In this document: positions 42,531 to 55,168 of the stretch, piece by piece
Position numbering within the stretch: position 1 is the first letter of the stretch
Layout: every line of letters starts with the position of its first letter
Assembly: GCF_901933205.1 (NCBI RefSeq)
Contig: NC_044582.1
Location: 14,985,820-15,049,819, forward strand
Reading direction: 5' to 3'
From: Camarhynchus parvulus
Lineage: Eukaryota; Chordata; Aves; Passeriformes; Thraupidae
Length of the DNA: 64,000 nucleotides
Translations under genes and position numbers: made by a program
The notes under the pieces: generated by a model
What the model was told of the DNA's origin: nothing
Database searches by the model: none
The model's input: only the letters and a program-made list of their open reading frames with translations

Positions 42531-45437
42531 GTGGTTGCGTCATCTTCCTGCTTGGATCCCCCCTGTGAACTTGGGGATGGTTGACAAAGCTGCTGCATCT
42601 GCCAAGCAGGTTTGGTGTGGCTGAGGCAGCAGGGAGAGAGGCAGAGCAGGGATGTGCCAGGAGATGAGAGGGTGGAAAGGGGCCAAGAGCAGCAGGTGGA
42701 GCATCTCCTTTGAGTGTGCTGTGCTGCTGCCTTGGCTGAGCCTCCATTTCCATGTGTCTGCACCTGGGCTGGAAACACAGCACATCTCCCAACATCCTGG
42801 ACTTGAGGTGGAACAAAATTTGTCTGCACCAGCCCCTGGGGTGATCCCATGGGAAGGGGCTTCCCTGCACATGTTGTTCAGCTCTGCTCTTTCAGGCTCT
42901 TGGTGTGTGGGGGGTCTTTGTGTTGGTCAGTGGAGACAGCCAGAAAAAACCTTAGTGTTTATTCCCTTCATGGAAAAATGCTGTATCTTTCTAGCTAAGC
43001 TTTTCTTGTTTGACTCAGAAAAAACACTGCATCTTCTCTTGTCACTGGAAAAAGCTGTAGGAGGAGCAAACCTTACAATATAGCCAGAAGGATTTTATGC
43101 TGTCATTGAAGACATAGGAAGGGCAAGAAAGGAAATAGATTCAGTTTGGTCACTGAGATTGGATTAGATGACCTGCAAGAGAGGGAGAAAAGGGGTGAGG
43201 ACTGAGAAAAGGAAGTCTCAGGATGAGGAAGATTTTCCTGGGAATGTATCTATCAAAAGTTCTAGACATGAAGTGGAGCTCCTGGCTGAGCAGAGGTGAT
43301 GTGCACACAGAACATCAAACATTGCTGCACTCATGCATTGAATGTGGATTGTAAATGTCTGGGCCAAGCTGTGTCCAGGGACCTGATAATCCTGTGCTCT
43401 CCCTGTACCAAAGGAATATTCTTTGTGCTTCCTGTTCCACTAGGGGAAAGGAAAACAACCAAGAGCAAGAAACACAGGGAGGCTCAGGGCCCTGGATGAG
43501 GATTTCTTGGCTGGTTTTAACTCTAGGCTTCACAGCATTGCTGTTCAGGCAATCACGTGTAGGCAGCTCCATCTTTGCATGCTCAGCTGCTGGGTATCCA
43601 TGTGGGATGGTTCCCAGTGGAGGAAAAACTCTGTGAGGAGGGGAGGAGGCCAAGCAAAACTGCTCTGCCAGGTTTTTGAAAAAGCTTTCATGCATGTTGT
43701 GAACCTTGGATGAGCATCAGAAATCTGGCTTTTGGTGGAGCTGAGGTAAAATTTGCTGTGAGACTGCACTTGGCTCACCTGGGAAGGAACATTTAGGTAG
43801 GGAGGAGCTGCAGTGTGCAGTGCCTGTTGCCCAGGCAGCAGCCAGGGGAGAGGCTGGGATATGGGAAGGAGCTTTGTAGGGTGGGTGGAAGCAGCTGGGA
43901 GGGGTGGAGAATACAATCTGTGAAAAGCAAAGCTTCCTTGTCCCAGGAACACTGGAACTGAGGAGCTCTGCATTTCCAAGGTGGTGAGCCTTCTCCAGGA
44001 CCTGTGAAATACGAGCATGGATGCGTGGTGTTAAACCTCTTCATGGGGAAAAGGCAACTGTGGGGGACGAGGAGAGGGAGGCAGAGGAGGCAGAACGCAG
44101 AAAGCAGAGGCCAGAGGCCCCTGTTTGGGTGCCAGCACCAATCTGCTGTCTGCATGAGCTTGCCTGAGTTGCATATGCTGTCCTTTTCTGTGTGCCCAGA
44201 AAATTGTGATAAATAGAGGTCCAGGCAGGGAAGAGCATTTATTTTTATTTGCCTATTTTTGTCATTTACTTGGCATCTCTAGATGAATGGTGGAAGCAGG
44301 AGGGAGATGCTGTTCTCCTTGTGCATGCAGCCCTGGGTGTGGGGCAGATTCTCAAAGACAGCTGGATTCCTGCTGACCCCTTGCAACCTACCTTCACCTT
44401 GGAGATGCCATCCAGTGTAATGGTCTGTGCCAGCAGCCCCGTGGAGTCTCTCAGTCAGAGCTGTGGATGGGCAGCTTCCATGCTCTCCAGCTGGGACAGC
44501 TCAGGTGCTGCTGTCTGTCCTCTCCTGTGTCAGAGTGGGAGTGGAAGGAGCTCCTCCTGACACTTCACCTCCCAGCAGTCAGACACAGACCATGAAACCC
44601 AAAGGTGTTCATGGATTCATCAAGCCCCAGCACTGCCAGGAGCTGCCATTCCACAGGACACCACCTTTTGTCCTATCTTCCTCTTGTCTAGAGACAAATT
44701 ACTTGCAGCCTTCCCTTTTCATGAGAAAGCATTTTGAAATGTGCAGGCTGCTCACTTGTGGGTTTTTTTCCTTCCTATTTTCTCTTCCCAGGGTGTCAGG
44801 GTCAGTAGCCTCACATTCAACATGGGGCCAGAGGTGCTTGTAAAGCATCATCCCCTCCCTGTCAGAGCCAGCTGAGGAGGCTGAGGTAAACCCCAAACCA
44901 TCAGGTGAATATGGCACTGTGCTCAGCAAAGAGGGCAAGAGGAAAATGTTTGATGTCTTGTTGGTCCACTGAAAGTTAAAATTGGCAGCAAAGACATCAA
45001 AGCAGGTGTGAGGATGCTTCTGCAAGATTTGCCAAGGACTCCTGTGCTCCTGTCTGATGCTGGGAGCCAGGGCAGGGAGAGGCTGCAAGCACAGCCTGTT
45101 TAATATTCTCTCTGTCCCTCTGATCTCCCCCCTACCCTGCAGAAGCAACATGTCCCCTGTTTCTGCAGAGCTTGTCCTGAGCAATAGCAGCATCTGTCAG
45201 GGGTTATGGTGGCATTAGCCTCATGGAGCTGGGAGTTAGCAGTGCTTGGCAGAGTGACAGGTCTGCTGTACCTTACATAAATCTGTATCTTGCATAAATC
45301 TGTCTCTGACTACTCTGCCAAGGTGTGTGGTCACAATTTGTCTGATTCTTCCTGCTGTCCACAAGGCTTTTGAGTTCCTTAGGAGGTATTTGCTTGAGAC
45401 CCTTCTCCTTTTATCTTTCTTCACACCTCCTGACTCA

Positions 45438-45495
45438 GTATATTTCACTTGTATGTTTCCCACACTGTATATTTCACTTGTATCTTTCCCACAAA
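45438..45495. repeat. 29-bp tandem duplication
   Basis: Two adjacent copies starting GTATATTTCACTTGTAT at 45438 and 45467 differ at only a few positions. It is a short local duplication about 1.3 kb upstream of the CpG island. Confidence 0.9.
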
Positions 45496-47001
45496 GTCCT
45501 AAAAGGGTTTTATCTTAAAGAGGTGTTTATTTCCAATTAAATCCCCATCACTTGCCCTTCACAGGAGCTGCAGAAATCTCCCTGTATTCCCATGGGATTG
45601 AATTCCTTGAGCCTCCCTGTGGCTTTGGCAGCAAACCCCAGCAGCCTCCTCCTGCTGACTCCTGCTGTTGGCTGTACCTGATCCAGGGTAGCTACAAGGT
45701 ACCTACCTTGTTCTTCAGTACTTCATGGGGTTTTGTTGCCTCTCATCCACTTTTCTTGAGCCTTCTAGACCCTTCTGAGGCCAGACAGTAATAACGACCT
45801 CAGTTCTTTGCTGTCTTTCGGTGTCTAAGGAAATTCTGCAGGAAAACAAGAAAGCCATTATTAAACATATCATTATATCCCCACCCACAATGTGTTGTGA
45901 AACAAAGCACCTGAAAATAAAGTGTTGACCCCTTGAAAGCATCTCTGGTCAGTGAAGCTTGGCCTGAACCACTCTCTTGTCCCCAGCTATGCTCAGGGAC
46001 CTGATGGGAAAGTTCATGGCCAGTGATCTCCTGTGTCACTTTGTCACACCCACCTGCCACCAATTGCTTCACTGTGTTAAGGCTGTAATAGAGACCTGCT
46101 CTGAGCATTGTGGCAGAGACCAGTATAGCATCTCTGTTGGTCTGCAGGGCCAAATACTTGGTGTGTATTACCCGATAAAATAGAGCAGCTCCAAAGGAGA
46201 ATGTGATGTGTCAGGCGAGCTCATTGCACCTCTCAGAGAGTCTGCACTGAGATAGATGTCCTCAGGTGCTGAGCTGGAGGTACTTGAGTGTAAGAGTACT
46301 TAGTGCTGTTATTATTTATTATTGTTTGGTGTCTTGTGCTGGTGAGCATTTAGTGAAGGTGGCACACTCTTCTACCACAGGTTATCCAGGGGGAAAACAA
46401 ATAATCCCACATTGTGTTGTAGCACACATCCTGAGCTCTCAAAATGGAAGTTTCTGTTTTGTCTCCAAGCCCTTTTTCTTTTGTAGGCAGACATAAGAGC
46501 TGTAATACCAAGTGAATGGTATGTACTAAGTCTATACAATGGCTCTTTAAAAAAAATAATTACATATGGTACAAGAGGGAGAGGAAACCACTCCATTCCT
46601 GTAAATGGCCACTTAAGACGTGGAGAATAAATAACTGCAATAAATAATCTGGCATAGCTGAGCTTTAGCATTTGGGAGTAAATCAGAGCTCTTTCCCCAT
46701 TGTCTGCAGAGAAGGCTCGGAAATGGAATTGGAAGGAAAGCTAAAGATTCCCCCGAGAGTTGTGGCAAGGTGCTGGACAGCCCCCGGGAGCGTGAGGGAG
46801 TCTCCTGCTCCGCTGTGTGCCTCGCTCCCCTTCCCTGCACCTCCCTTCCCCTTCCCAGGCATGTGCAGGGGAAGAGACTCCCGAAGTCTCGCTCTCCTCT
46901 GGTGAACAGGTGCCGGGGGATGAAGGCTGGCGGATAAAGGCTGTGCTGGCGGAATCAGCCCGTCCCAGGCGCCTCGGAGGCCGCGCACTCCCGGCTCCCC
47001 G

Positions 47002-47009
47002 CCCCGCCC
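47002..47009. promoter_or_regulatory. GC box (Sp1-type site)
   Basis: CCCCGCCC in the densest part of the island, about 60 bp upstream of the TATA-like element. It matches the inverse of the GGGCGGGG Sp/KLF site. Position and sequence fit a core promoter, but binding is inference. Confidence 0.5.
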
Positions 47010-47063
47010 GCCTCCCGCAGCCCGAGCGGCCGCTCCCCTGCGCCGTGCGAGCTCTGCTGCCGC

Positions 47064-47071
47064 TATTTAAA
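47064..47071 (+). promoter_or_regulatory. TAFA1: TATA-like element
   Basis: TATTTAAA stands out as the only AT-rich patch within very GC-rich sequence. If it works as a TATA element, transcription would begin about 25-35 bases further on, near 47095. The true start site cannot be fixed from sequence alone; a dispersed CpG-island start is also possible. Confidence 0.45.
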
Positions 47072-47094
47072 TGCAGCTCCAGTCGCTGGCTGAG

Positions 47095-47607
47095 CGAGGG
47101 CTGTGTCGCTTTAAGGCACATGTGATACTCTCCCGAGCGGGGATGTGTTGAAATAGGCTCGGGCAGGTCCGGGAGCCGCCGCCTTGTGCCGCCCGTGCGG
47201 AGCCGCGGCCGCGCTGCCCTCAGCCGCCGGCTGCTGCTCGGCCTCGCGTGTCCTGCGAGGCGCCCCTCGCCGCCAGACCCCTGCAGAGGGCTCCTCCAGC
47301 ACCAGGGGATGCTCGGAAATGCTCTAAAGGTGAAAATGAGAAGGTTTCCACCCCTCAAACCTTGGCCACTTTTCTGACGGCAGTCTGAGAGCTCAGATGT
47401 CTTCTTTACTCTGGAAACAGGATTTGTAACGAAAAAGAGATTTTTTTTGCTTCTTTTTTTTTTTTTTTCTACTTTTAATCCTGATAAAGAAGATTATTGG
47501 GAAGCTATAAAAGAAATCCCTTATTGTGGTACAGATGGATTTAAAAAAGTATTAGATCTTTCCGATGAACACTACTAGAGTGCTCTGCTCTTGGTTGGAT
47601 TACTCAG
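47095..47607 (+). other. TAFA1: TAFA1 exon 1, 5' untranslated (predicted)
   Basis: The 3' end is set by the donor ACTCAG|GTAAGG, with GT at 47608-47609. The 5' end is estimated from the TATA-like element and could be off by tens of bases. No ATG here opens the TAFA1 frame. The next TAFA1 exon begins only three bases before the start codon, so an upstream untranslated exon is required, and this one has the right strand, position and promoter. The exon contains seven ATG triplets with their own short frames (see findings) and a long T tract at about 47454-47468. A shorter exon ending at another donor, for example CTAAAG|GTGAAA near 47329, cannot be excluded. Confidence 0.65.
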
Positions 47608-49691
47608 GTAAGGAGCTTCCTCAGGATTTAAGATTCAGAAATCAGATCTGGAACTCCTCAGATAACAAGTGGAAAATATTCACTGCTGTGTTTCTATATT
47701 AATGATAAGACGATCTCTGGGTGAAATTGTATGTGTGTGACAGTTTGCTGACGAACGAGTGCATGAAGATGTTTGTAAGAAACGCTGGGTTTGAGCAAAG
47801 GTAGTTTGAAATAGCAAATGTTTGAGAGAGGGTTTTATATTTTAAAATGCCACAAAAACTAATTTTAAAGCCAGAGTGGGTAAAGTCTGCTGTCCATGTG
47901 TAAAGAACATGATGCCGGAGGAAAGATACAGAAGCATTTAGCAGGTTGTGGAAGTTTCGCTCTTTGACTGGGATTTTTAAAGTTCAGTTTAAATAACCTG
48001 ACTACCTGAAATTCCCCTGCGTGAGGCTCACCTTTCCCTTTGCCTTGTGATATAAAAAGCACGGGAGCACCAATTATGACAAGAAGGTGTTAATTCCTGA
48101 AGACACGGGAAGCCTCCTGGGAGCTCCAGGATCTGAGGAGATTGAATCTATTTTGCAAGATAAATGGGTCTAAAAAGAGAGGAGAAAAAGTGCATTGTAT
48201 ACTGCAAAGCAAACAGTTGGAAATGAAATTAATTATACACCAAGCAGTGCATCAAGCACTCAGTGCAGAGAAAGGAAGAGCCTCATGCTGATCAAAATAA
48301 TGTTTTGGTATTCTCTATTAATTATACTTGTCAGTTTATGTGGTTCATTTCAACTAATTAGACTTAAAAAGCTTCCCAAAGACTCTGCTGCTTAAAAATC
48401 AGGGCGAAAAAAAAGGATTTCTATGCATATATTTCATTACCACAGCATTTTGCTATTTTAATATTGTTCATCTTCCTACTGTAGAAATCCCCTGATACTG
48501 CATGCAGTTTTAGTGGGGTTTTTTTGGTAAAAACATGATTTTTTTCCATGTGAGAGACTGAATCTTTCAAAGTCTTTCTTGCTCTGTGAAAATGATGTTC
48601 AGCTGATTGGATTATTAGATAGAGAGCAGCATCCCGTCATTGGCTGAGTGAGGAGAGTGCCTGAAGTTTGATTAATTTGCCCATCTGAAATGCAGCAGAA
48701 GGTGCTGTTAGGGGAGCTGGACGATGTGTAGCGTAGCTGAGCCTTGCAAACCTCCTGATCCTTGCAGGCACTGAGCAAGGGCTGCTGAAGTTAACAAGTC
48801 AGAGGGAAATTCACCCACTTAGTACAACCATGAGCACAAGTATGGAAAAAGAGTTGTCTGCACTGCATGGCCAAGTGCACCAGCACCAGCAGACAAAGAA
48901 ATTGCCTTTTCCCTTTGCAAAGGGAATATTTTTAAAATTTTGACACAATATGCTTTGTGGAAGCATCAGATCTTCTATAGAACACATCTGAAATTCAGCC
49001 TGGCCATACTCCAGTCCTTGTGCATGCACAGGTCGAACAAAAGGAAGCTGATTTCATCTGGGGATTAGAACATAATTCTGAGAAACAATTACTTTGTTTG
49101 GTAGACAAAAGCATGATTAATAATTAATGCTTGCAAAAGCAAAAAACCAAACAATGTACTGTTACCTTCTGGGTCAGTAATAACCTTTTTAGTTTTGGGG
49201 ATGGAGTATTTTGGCAATATGTCTTGGATATCTGAGGATGTGTTATGTCTTTCTGCAATGTATTTAAAGCAGCTTTGATACTGTCTGGACATCATCTTGG
49301 GTTTTTCCAGCTGGTGTTGTGACTTTTTAAAATTTGGTTTATATTTTTAACTCCCTTGTAAATTGAGCTATGGATCAGTGTGAGAATATTTCCCAGCTTC
49401 TATTTATATTGTGGTTTTTTTAGTCCTCAGATTATTACAGTTTGATTTTTACCACTGAATTATTAAAGTTACCCAGGCTCCTGTGTTGATGTCTCTTTAC
49501 CTCAGCTGTCCTTTTTGGGCATGACCTTTGTTGTACAACAATTGCATCCTGCAGGGGGGGAATAATAATCAAAAGACGTTTAGCAAAAGGAGTGAAACAG
49601 AAAAGTATTAAAACCACTGTTGTAATGGAAGCTGACTATTGTGTGTGCTGGAAGGCGTTGGATAATAATGTGTGTCTAATATTTTGTTTAG
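47608..49691 (+). other. TAFA1: TAFA1 intron 1
   Basis: About 2.08 kb between the donor GTAAGG at 47608 and the acceptor ATTTTGTTTAG ending at 49691. The sequence is AT-rich, with no recognisable exon or mobile element. The span is inferred by pairing these two splice sites; an extra untranslated exon inside it cannot be ruled out. Confidence 0.6.
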
Positions 49692-49880
<189 letters not shown>

Positions 49881-52800
49881 TGACTAATCAAAATTCTCTT
49901 TATCATTTAAGTTTTATGAGTTGTTTGCCTTTGTATTGCGCAGCATCTGTTTTCTGGTGAGTCTAATGTGTGTTGTGCTTTGCCAATCCAATGTGGGAAT
50001 AGTCATGTTTGATGTCATTTTCTAACAATTGCCCAACAGAAAAATCCCATTGCGGGTAACGGTTCAGTTTCTGTGTCCTTGTTTCTCTCTCCCCTTCTTC
50101 CCATTTGGTGAAGTTCTGGAATTTCTGTAGAACTTGGACACTGTGAGAGCACAGGTTTGTGGAATTTTGTACTTATCTGACCCAGTCTGGGTTCAGGTTT
50201 GTTCCTTAAACCGTGGGCACTGAATCTGGAGGTCAGATGTTTGCCTTGGGTTAAAGGAGGCACACTCATTCAGAGGTTCTCAAGTTTACCTCTGAAATTG
50301 ATGGGGCTGCAAAAAGTGTGTCCTGGAGGAGAATCTGGGACTGTGAACAGAGTGCAGTGCCTGTAAAGGCAGAATCAATTCCACAGGTTAACAGTGGAGA
50401 GCACAGCTCACCTGGACTGCTTGGTCTGCAGGGACAGCACAGCAGTGGTTTTATTATGTTTTTATTAATAGAAATGGATCACATAACTCCTTCAACTGCT
50501 AATTGCACTTTGAAGAATGTGCTATGCTAAAAATTTTCATCTGGTTAAAGTTAGATGGGCCAAGAATGTCACTTAACCAAATTTGAATCCAAAGAAAAGG
50601 TGGGAGGGGCTCTAAGAGTTGTAGAAATGAAAGATGGAAAGTGTTAACTCACAGTGATGAATCATTTTATGACATGGCAATTAATATTTTAATGTCTTTG
50701 ATCAAATGATATCCCTTCAAAGACAGATGGTCTTGAGCACAGGTCTTTGGCAACTTTAAAACTCAAAGTTTTCCCAGGTATGTTTCTTGCCCAGAAATCA
50801 CAGGTATTGGCGTTGTCTTGGTTTGTTCTAATAAAACATAAATATTACAGAGGAATCGACCAAAATCCTTGCTAGGCCAGGTCTCAGTGCCCATATTAGA
50901 GCATCAGATTAACCAAGGGTGTCACCTTTAACCCCTGGCACTGGAAATCTAGGAGTGCTTGAAGTTTGAGGGGTGAGGGACTTCTTTGGGACTTGCGGAG
51001 ATTTATTATAGTGCAATTATCAGAAATGCTGCTGGTTATTTGAGTTTGTCCCTAGTGAAGGAAAGGGGAAAAGAGAGCCCAGCTGCATGGGTATGTAAAG
51101 GGAAAACATAATATCACTTTATGGAATCAGTTGAAACAAGTGACATTATGAGGAAAAATGAGAACTGGGCAGATCCAGAGCTCTGCAACATTTGCCTAAG
51201 CTTGAAAAATCACCTTTTTTATGAAGCAAGAACAGCAAGACACTGAATGCATACCAAATGTTGGGGAAATGTAAAAAATGACAAAATCTTTCACTCAGGG
51301 ATGTGCTACAGATAGAGTGAAGGTTTTACAGCTGCCTCATCACCTCCTTAGAAGCAGCCAAGCTTTCCCTCCTGCGAGCCTGGCTCAGGCAGCTTCTCTG
51401 CACCCTACATGAATAAGATTGATGGTGTTCTGATCCCAGGCAGCCAATTTCAGTCTCTCAAGAAATAATCCACTACATTGACAGATGAGTGGAATTTGAC
51501 ATGATGTTCACCTCAAATTCAGATTGTGCTACACCTGGGAAGTACCAGCCAGTGAGTGTCCTTTAGGGAAACTCAGATATTTTGGAAGATTTCTGCTGTC
51601 ACAACAGAAAATCAAGACACTGTTTTTTTAATAGGGCCATGAATTTGCAGTCTGCCAACTGAATGTGAAAGGTTGTACATAAAAGGGATGGAAATATGTT
51701 AACTAGCAAACTGAGTGATTTTAATGTATTCAACTGCAGTCCCTGAGCACATCCTATTTTTCATATTTATATTATTAGGAATGTGTAGTTTACTTTTAGT
51801 TAGAAACTGTGTAAATAAGATTAAAATGTTCAGCCAAATAAAAGTGAATAAAAAATGGATGCAGATAAGCCAAAGCATAATTTCAGTAGTTTAATACTTT
51901 GTGTATGAAATTTCCAGTTATTGCATCATGGCAGATAGAGCTGTAATCAATAGCATGCTCAGCATACCTTTTCTTTCAGTTTGTGATTGTGCATAGATAA
52001 TGAGCTGCCCTAAAATAAGAGAGTTTGAGCAGTTCATCTCCATCATGGGGCCACTTTGGTACAAGATAATTAAAAAGGCAGGTTCCACCTCATCTTGTGC
52101 TTCTCATTCTTGATGAATAGAAGAGTCTCACTGAGCACAGGAAGGTGCAGGTAAAAGATAAAATCCTCTTGGAGTGTATTTAGCATAATAAACTTGAACT
52201 GAACACAGTGGATTAGCACAGTGAATATATCCATCTGGACCACAGCAGTTAATCCAGTTTGGAAATCCTGGAAATCAAGGGCAATATATTAAAAGGTTAG
52301 TTTATCATCAGAGATTTCTGAGCTTGATCTTTTTTTTTTTTTCCTCCCAGAAACTTTCTCAAACAAGTATCTGAATGGGCTGAAATAGATTTTAACACAC
52401 TGTGCAATCACAGTAGCTTAAAACCTCTTTCCAGTGCAGCATAATTTTTCATTTTTATAATTCAGTACTTCTTTATTCAGTTAGATGACTTAGCAGAAGG
52501 TATGAACCTGGAAACAAATGTGATAAACTGCTCTACATGACAGTATTTGTGACTTCATTTTCTGTGAAATGTTGGCAGGTGGGCACAGGTAGTAAGGCCA
52601 TAGTAAATACTGCTTGCTTATGAGATGAATGATGCTGTATTGTTTGTGCCTGTTCATTAATTCTTTCTTGTCTCATTAACGCAGTGAGAAGTTTGAGTGC
52701 TGCTCTTTAGTGCCCTTAAATATTGGTGCCTGTTCCTTTTGACTTGGGTAGGTGAGGAAGAGGAGACCTGGGAGTAAACCTGCAGAACCCCACTGCAGTG

Positions 52801-55066
52801 TAATTCCCCTTGGGCAATACTCATGGCTTTCTGCAGGGTTTTTTATGGTTATATTTCATTTTCATGAAAATCATGTTAGGCAAAGGATGTGTGAAAGCAT
52901 TCACAGGAAATGACTTTATGTGGAAACAAATCTCCATCTTCTTTGCAAGCTTGTCATTTCTGTGTGATTTAAGAAGAAATAGTGGTAATGAAAAGAATTC
53001 CATGCTGGTTGTTTTGGTCTCTAAGATACACACAGTTGTTGTAGGGCTGTGGAATTGGCCTGAGGGGTTAGAGTGGACATGTTGATTTGCAGAGTTATCT
53101 GAGTGCCTGTGATAGTTCATTGATCATCTGATTGACAGGATTGAGCCTCCCAGCAGCAGGAAGTTGATGCTGGGATTTGGTGACATAAGATATTAGCAAA
53201 GTACAGGATTCAAGTTTGAAAAAAAAAATAAAGCAGACATCACCCTTTCAGTCACGCAATTCTTTGCAAAATTTTGACTTTGTTCTATAACAAGGGATTG
53301 GATCTTTCAGCTAATCATAGGTGACAACACTGGCCATGTATTGGAAGGACACAGGATTCACCTGTAGGTTTGTGCAAATGAATTAGTCTTGTGTGCATTG
53401 TAAAGATGGAAGGCACACACAAGCAGAAAAAGGTACCCACTGTAGCACTGCTGACATTTGCAAATATGTTAATTAAAAATAGTCCTGTTCAGAGGAAGAA
53501 ATCATGGACTGAATCAAGGCTGGAATTTTATGATGCTAAACATGAAGTACCTTTTATTGTGACAGTAGTTAATGATGTGCCTATTAAAAATCTCCTCAAG
53601 AAGTGATTCTCTGTACTACATATTACGAGACAGAAAAATCAGTCTCAAAGCAATTCTGCATCAACTAACAAGGAACATCAACCTAAGGATGCTGTGAGCA
53701 TGTTTCTCAGTAGACAGCATTTTGCAGAAACTGTAGTCTGTGGCTGTGAGCAAAAAATGTCTTAGTTCTGATCTTGGCCTTCCCACTGATTTTTTTTATA
53801 GCCCTGGGGTAAACTGCATATTTTCACATTTCAAAAGGTCTGCTATTTTCATATGCCCCATATATGTGGCTATTCAGTTCAAAACAGGCAGGGTTTTGAA
53901 TCTAATTCCTCAGGAAAGTATAAATAAAATGTCTCTACTTTGTAGAACAATTGAGATTTGGAAGGTGAGTTCAGCAGGATTTTTGCTCTTGCTGTGGACA
54001 GAGGCAAGTGTGGCACTAGGCAGATAATATATAAAAGTTTCTGTGATTAGCAAGAATTGTGTTTCATTAATCACATAGTGTGAATGCAAACTGTTGCCTT
54101 CAGTATACAATGTTCAAACTGCCAGGCAGGATACACAGCCAGCCATGGCCATGAAAGGTGACAGCTATTGTTTCTTGCTGTGTTAATTAAAATCAGCACA
54201 TTTTTGAGTTCTAAGGTCTAACTCGGTTTTCATTTACTCCAGCAAATGCACAGGAAGCAGCACAGTGCCTAGTCACAAAATCCTGCTCACAAGGAGCTCT
54301 TCCAGTCACTCACTGGAAAGATCTCCCTTGTGATACCTTTGTTATACACACCTGGCCTTGACAGGCTGCTCTTGAAAATGTGAAATTACCAACTGCTAAG
54401 TGAAGAAATCCAGGTTGTAAGTACCTACTGTGTTCCTGGTCACACACAAAATACATTTGGATGTATGTGGACACGTACTTTGTTTAGGAAGAGAACTGAT
54501 GTGACAAAATCAACACTTAAGCATGAGGTAGGGTTTCTAGCAGCATGATGGCAATGAACTGCCTGCTGTGCTTGTGTGATGGGCTTGTTTACAGCAGCAG
54601 ACTTGATCAGAAGTATTGCACCCTGTGATTTTGGGCTTTTGATGATATTTTTTTTCCCTGAAAAATCAAACCTCTGAAACAAAGCTATCATGGCTCCAGG
54701 GTGTGCTTGGAGATAGAGTTAGCCATGGGATTTTTGGGGTCTGTTGCTTGGGACACAGGGGAAGTAAAGGGAAAGGGATAGGTTGGCATTGCCAGGGGTC
54801 AGGCTGTCCTCCCTGGCTGGTCAGTGGCAGGAGCAGAAGGGCAGCTGGAATCCTCACAGCTTGGTGCAGGTGGAGGAGAGCTGTCACCAGTGAATGTTGA
54901 ATGTGCTGCCTGGTTACTGCTGATCCAGGGAGGTGGAGCAACCTGCGGGGATCAGGAGTGTCAACTCCATGGGCTGTGAAGAGCAGCATGGCCAGGGTGT
55001 GCACTGGGGTCTGAGCAGCACAGGAGGGCTCCCCAGCAGCTGCTGCAAGCGTGGCTGCATTCCCCG

Positions 55067-55168
55067 TTGGGTGCCACCTTGTTCTCCCCTCCTTGGGTGC
55101 CACCTTGTCCTCCATCTGTGGGTGCCACCTTTTCCTCCCCCACTGTTGGGTGCCACCTTTCCTGTGGG
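55067..55168. repeat. minisatellite, four copies of 25-28 bp
   Basis: Four tandem units, starting near 55067, 55093, 55118 and 55146, share TGGGTGCCACCTT followed by a C/T-rich segment. Unit length and the C/T segment vary between copies. The array lies inside TAFA1 intron 2 in a local GC-rich patch. Confidence 0.9.

Larger units (their letters stand above)
41242..46740. other. intergenic DNA immediately upstream of the TAFA1 promoter
   Basis: GC content rises from about 42.5 kb, which makes chance open frames longer: 44699-45193 minus (164 codons), 43545-44018 minus (157 codons) and 42652-43083 plus (143 codons). None has a recognisable domain, and several overlap one another in other frames. 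A G/T-rich patch lies at 42477-42530 and a 29-bp tandem duplication at 45438-45495. Enhancers for TAFA1 could lie here, but no site is specific enough to call. Confidence 0.5.
46741..47340. promoter_or_regulatory. TAFA1: CpG island, TAFA1 promoter region
   Basis: About 600 bp with roughly 50 CpG dinucleotides by hand count, in a window where CpG is otherwise rare. The densest part is 46975-47280. The stretch ends inside the predicted first exon, 2.4 kb before the recognised TAFA1 start codon and on the same strand, so it is taken as that gene's promoter. A 205-codon open frame on the minus strand (46741-47358) is a by-product of high GC: it is rich in Arg, Gly, Pro and Ser and matches nothing known to me. 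Confidence 0.85.

Noticed and set aside
44699..45193. 164-codon minus-strand open frame
   Set aside because: The local GC rise makes long chance frames common. Neighbouring frames at 43.3-44.5 kb are of similar length on both strands and no domain is seen.
46741..47358. 205-codon minus-strand open frame, the longest in the window
   Set aside because: It lies wholly in the CpG island, where stop codons are rare because of high GC. Its residues are mostly Arg, Gly, Pro, Ala and Ser without a domain, and it overlaps the promoter and leader of TAFA1.
53391..53606. 71-codon + strand frame inside the TAFA1 intron
   Set aside because: Checked as a possible further TAFA1 exon: it lacks the expected Glu-Gly-Gly-Thr-Cys start and the cysteine pattern.
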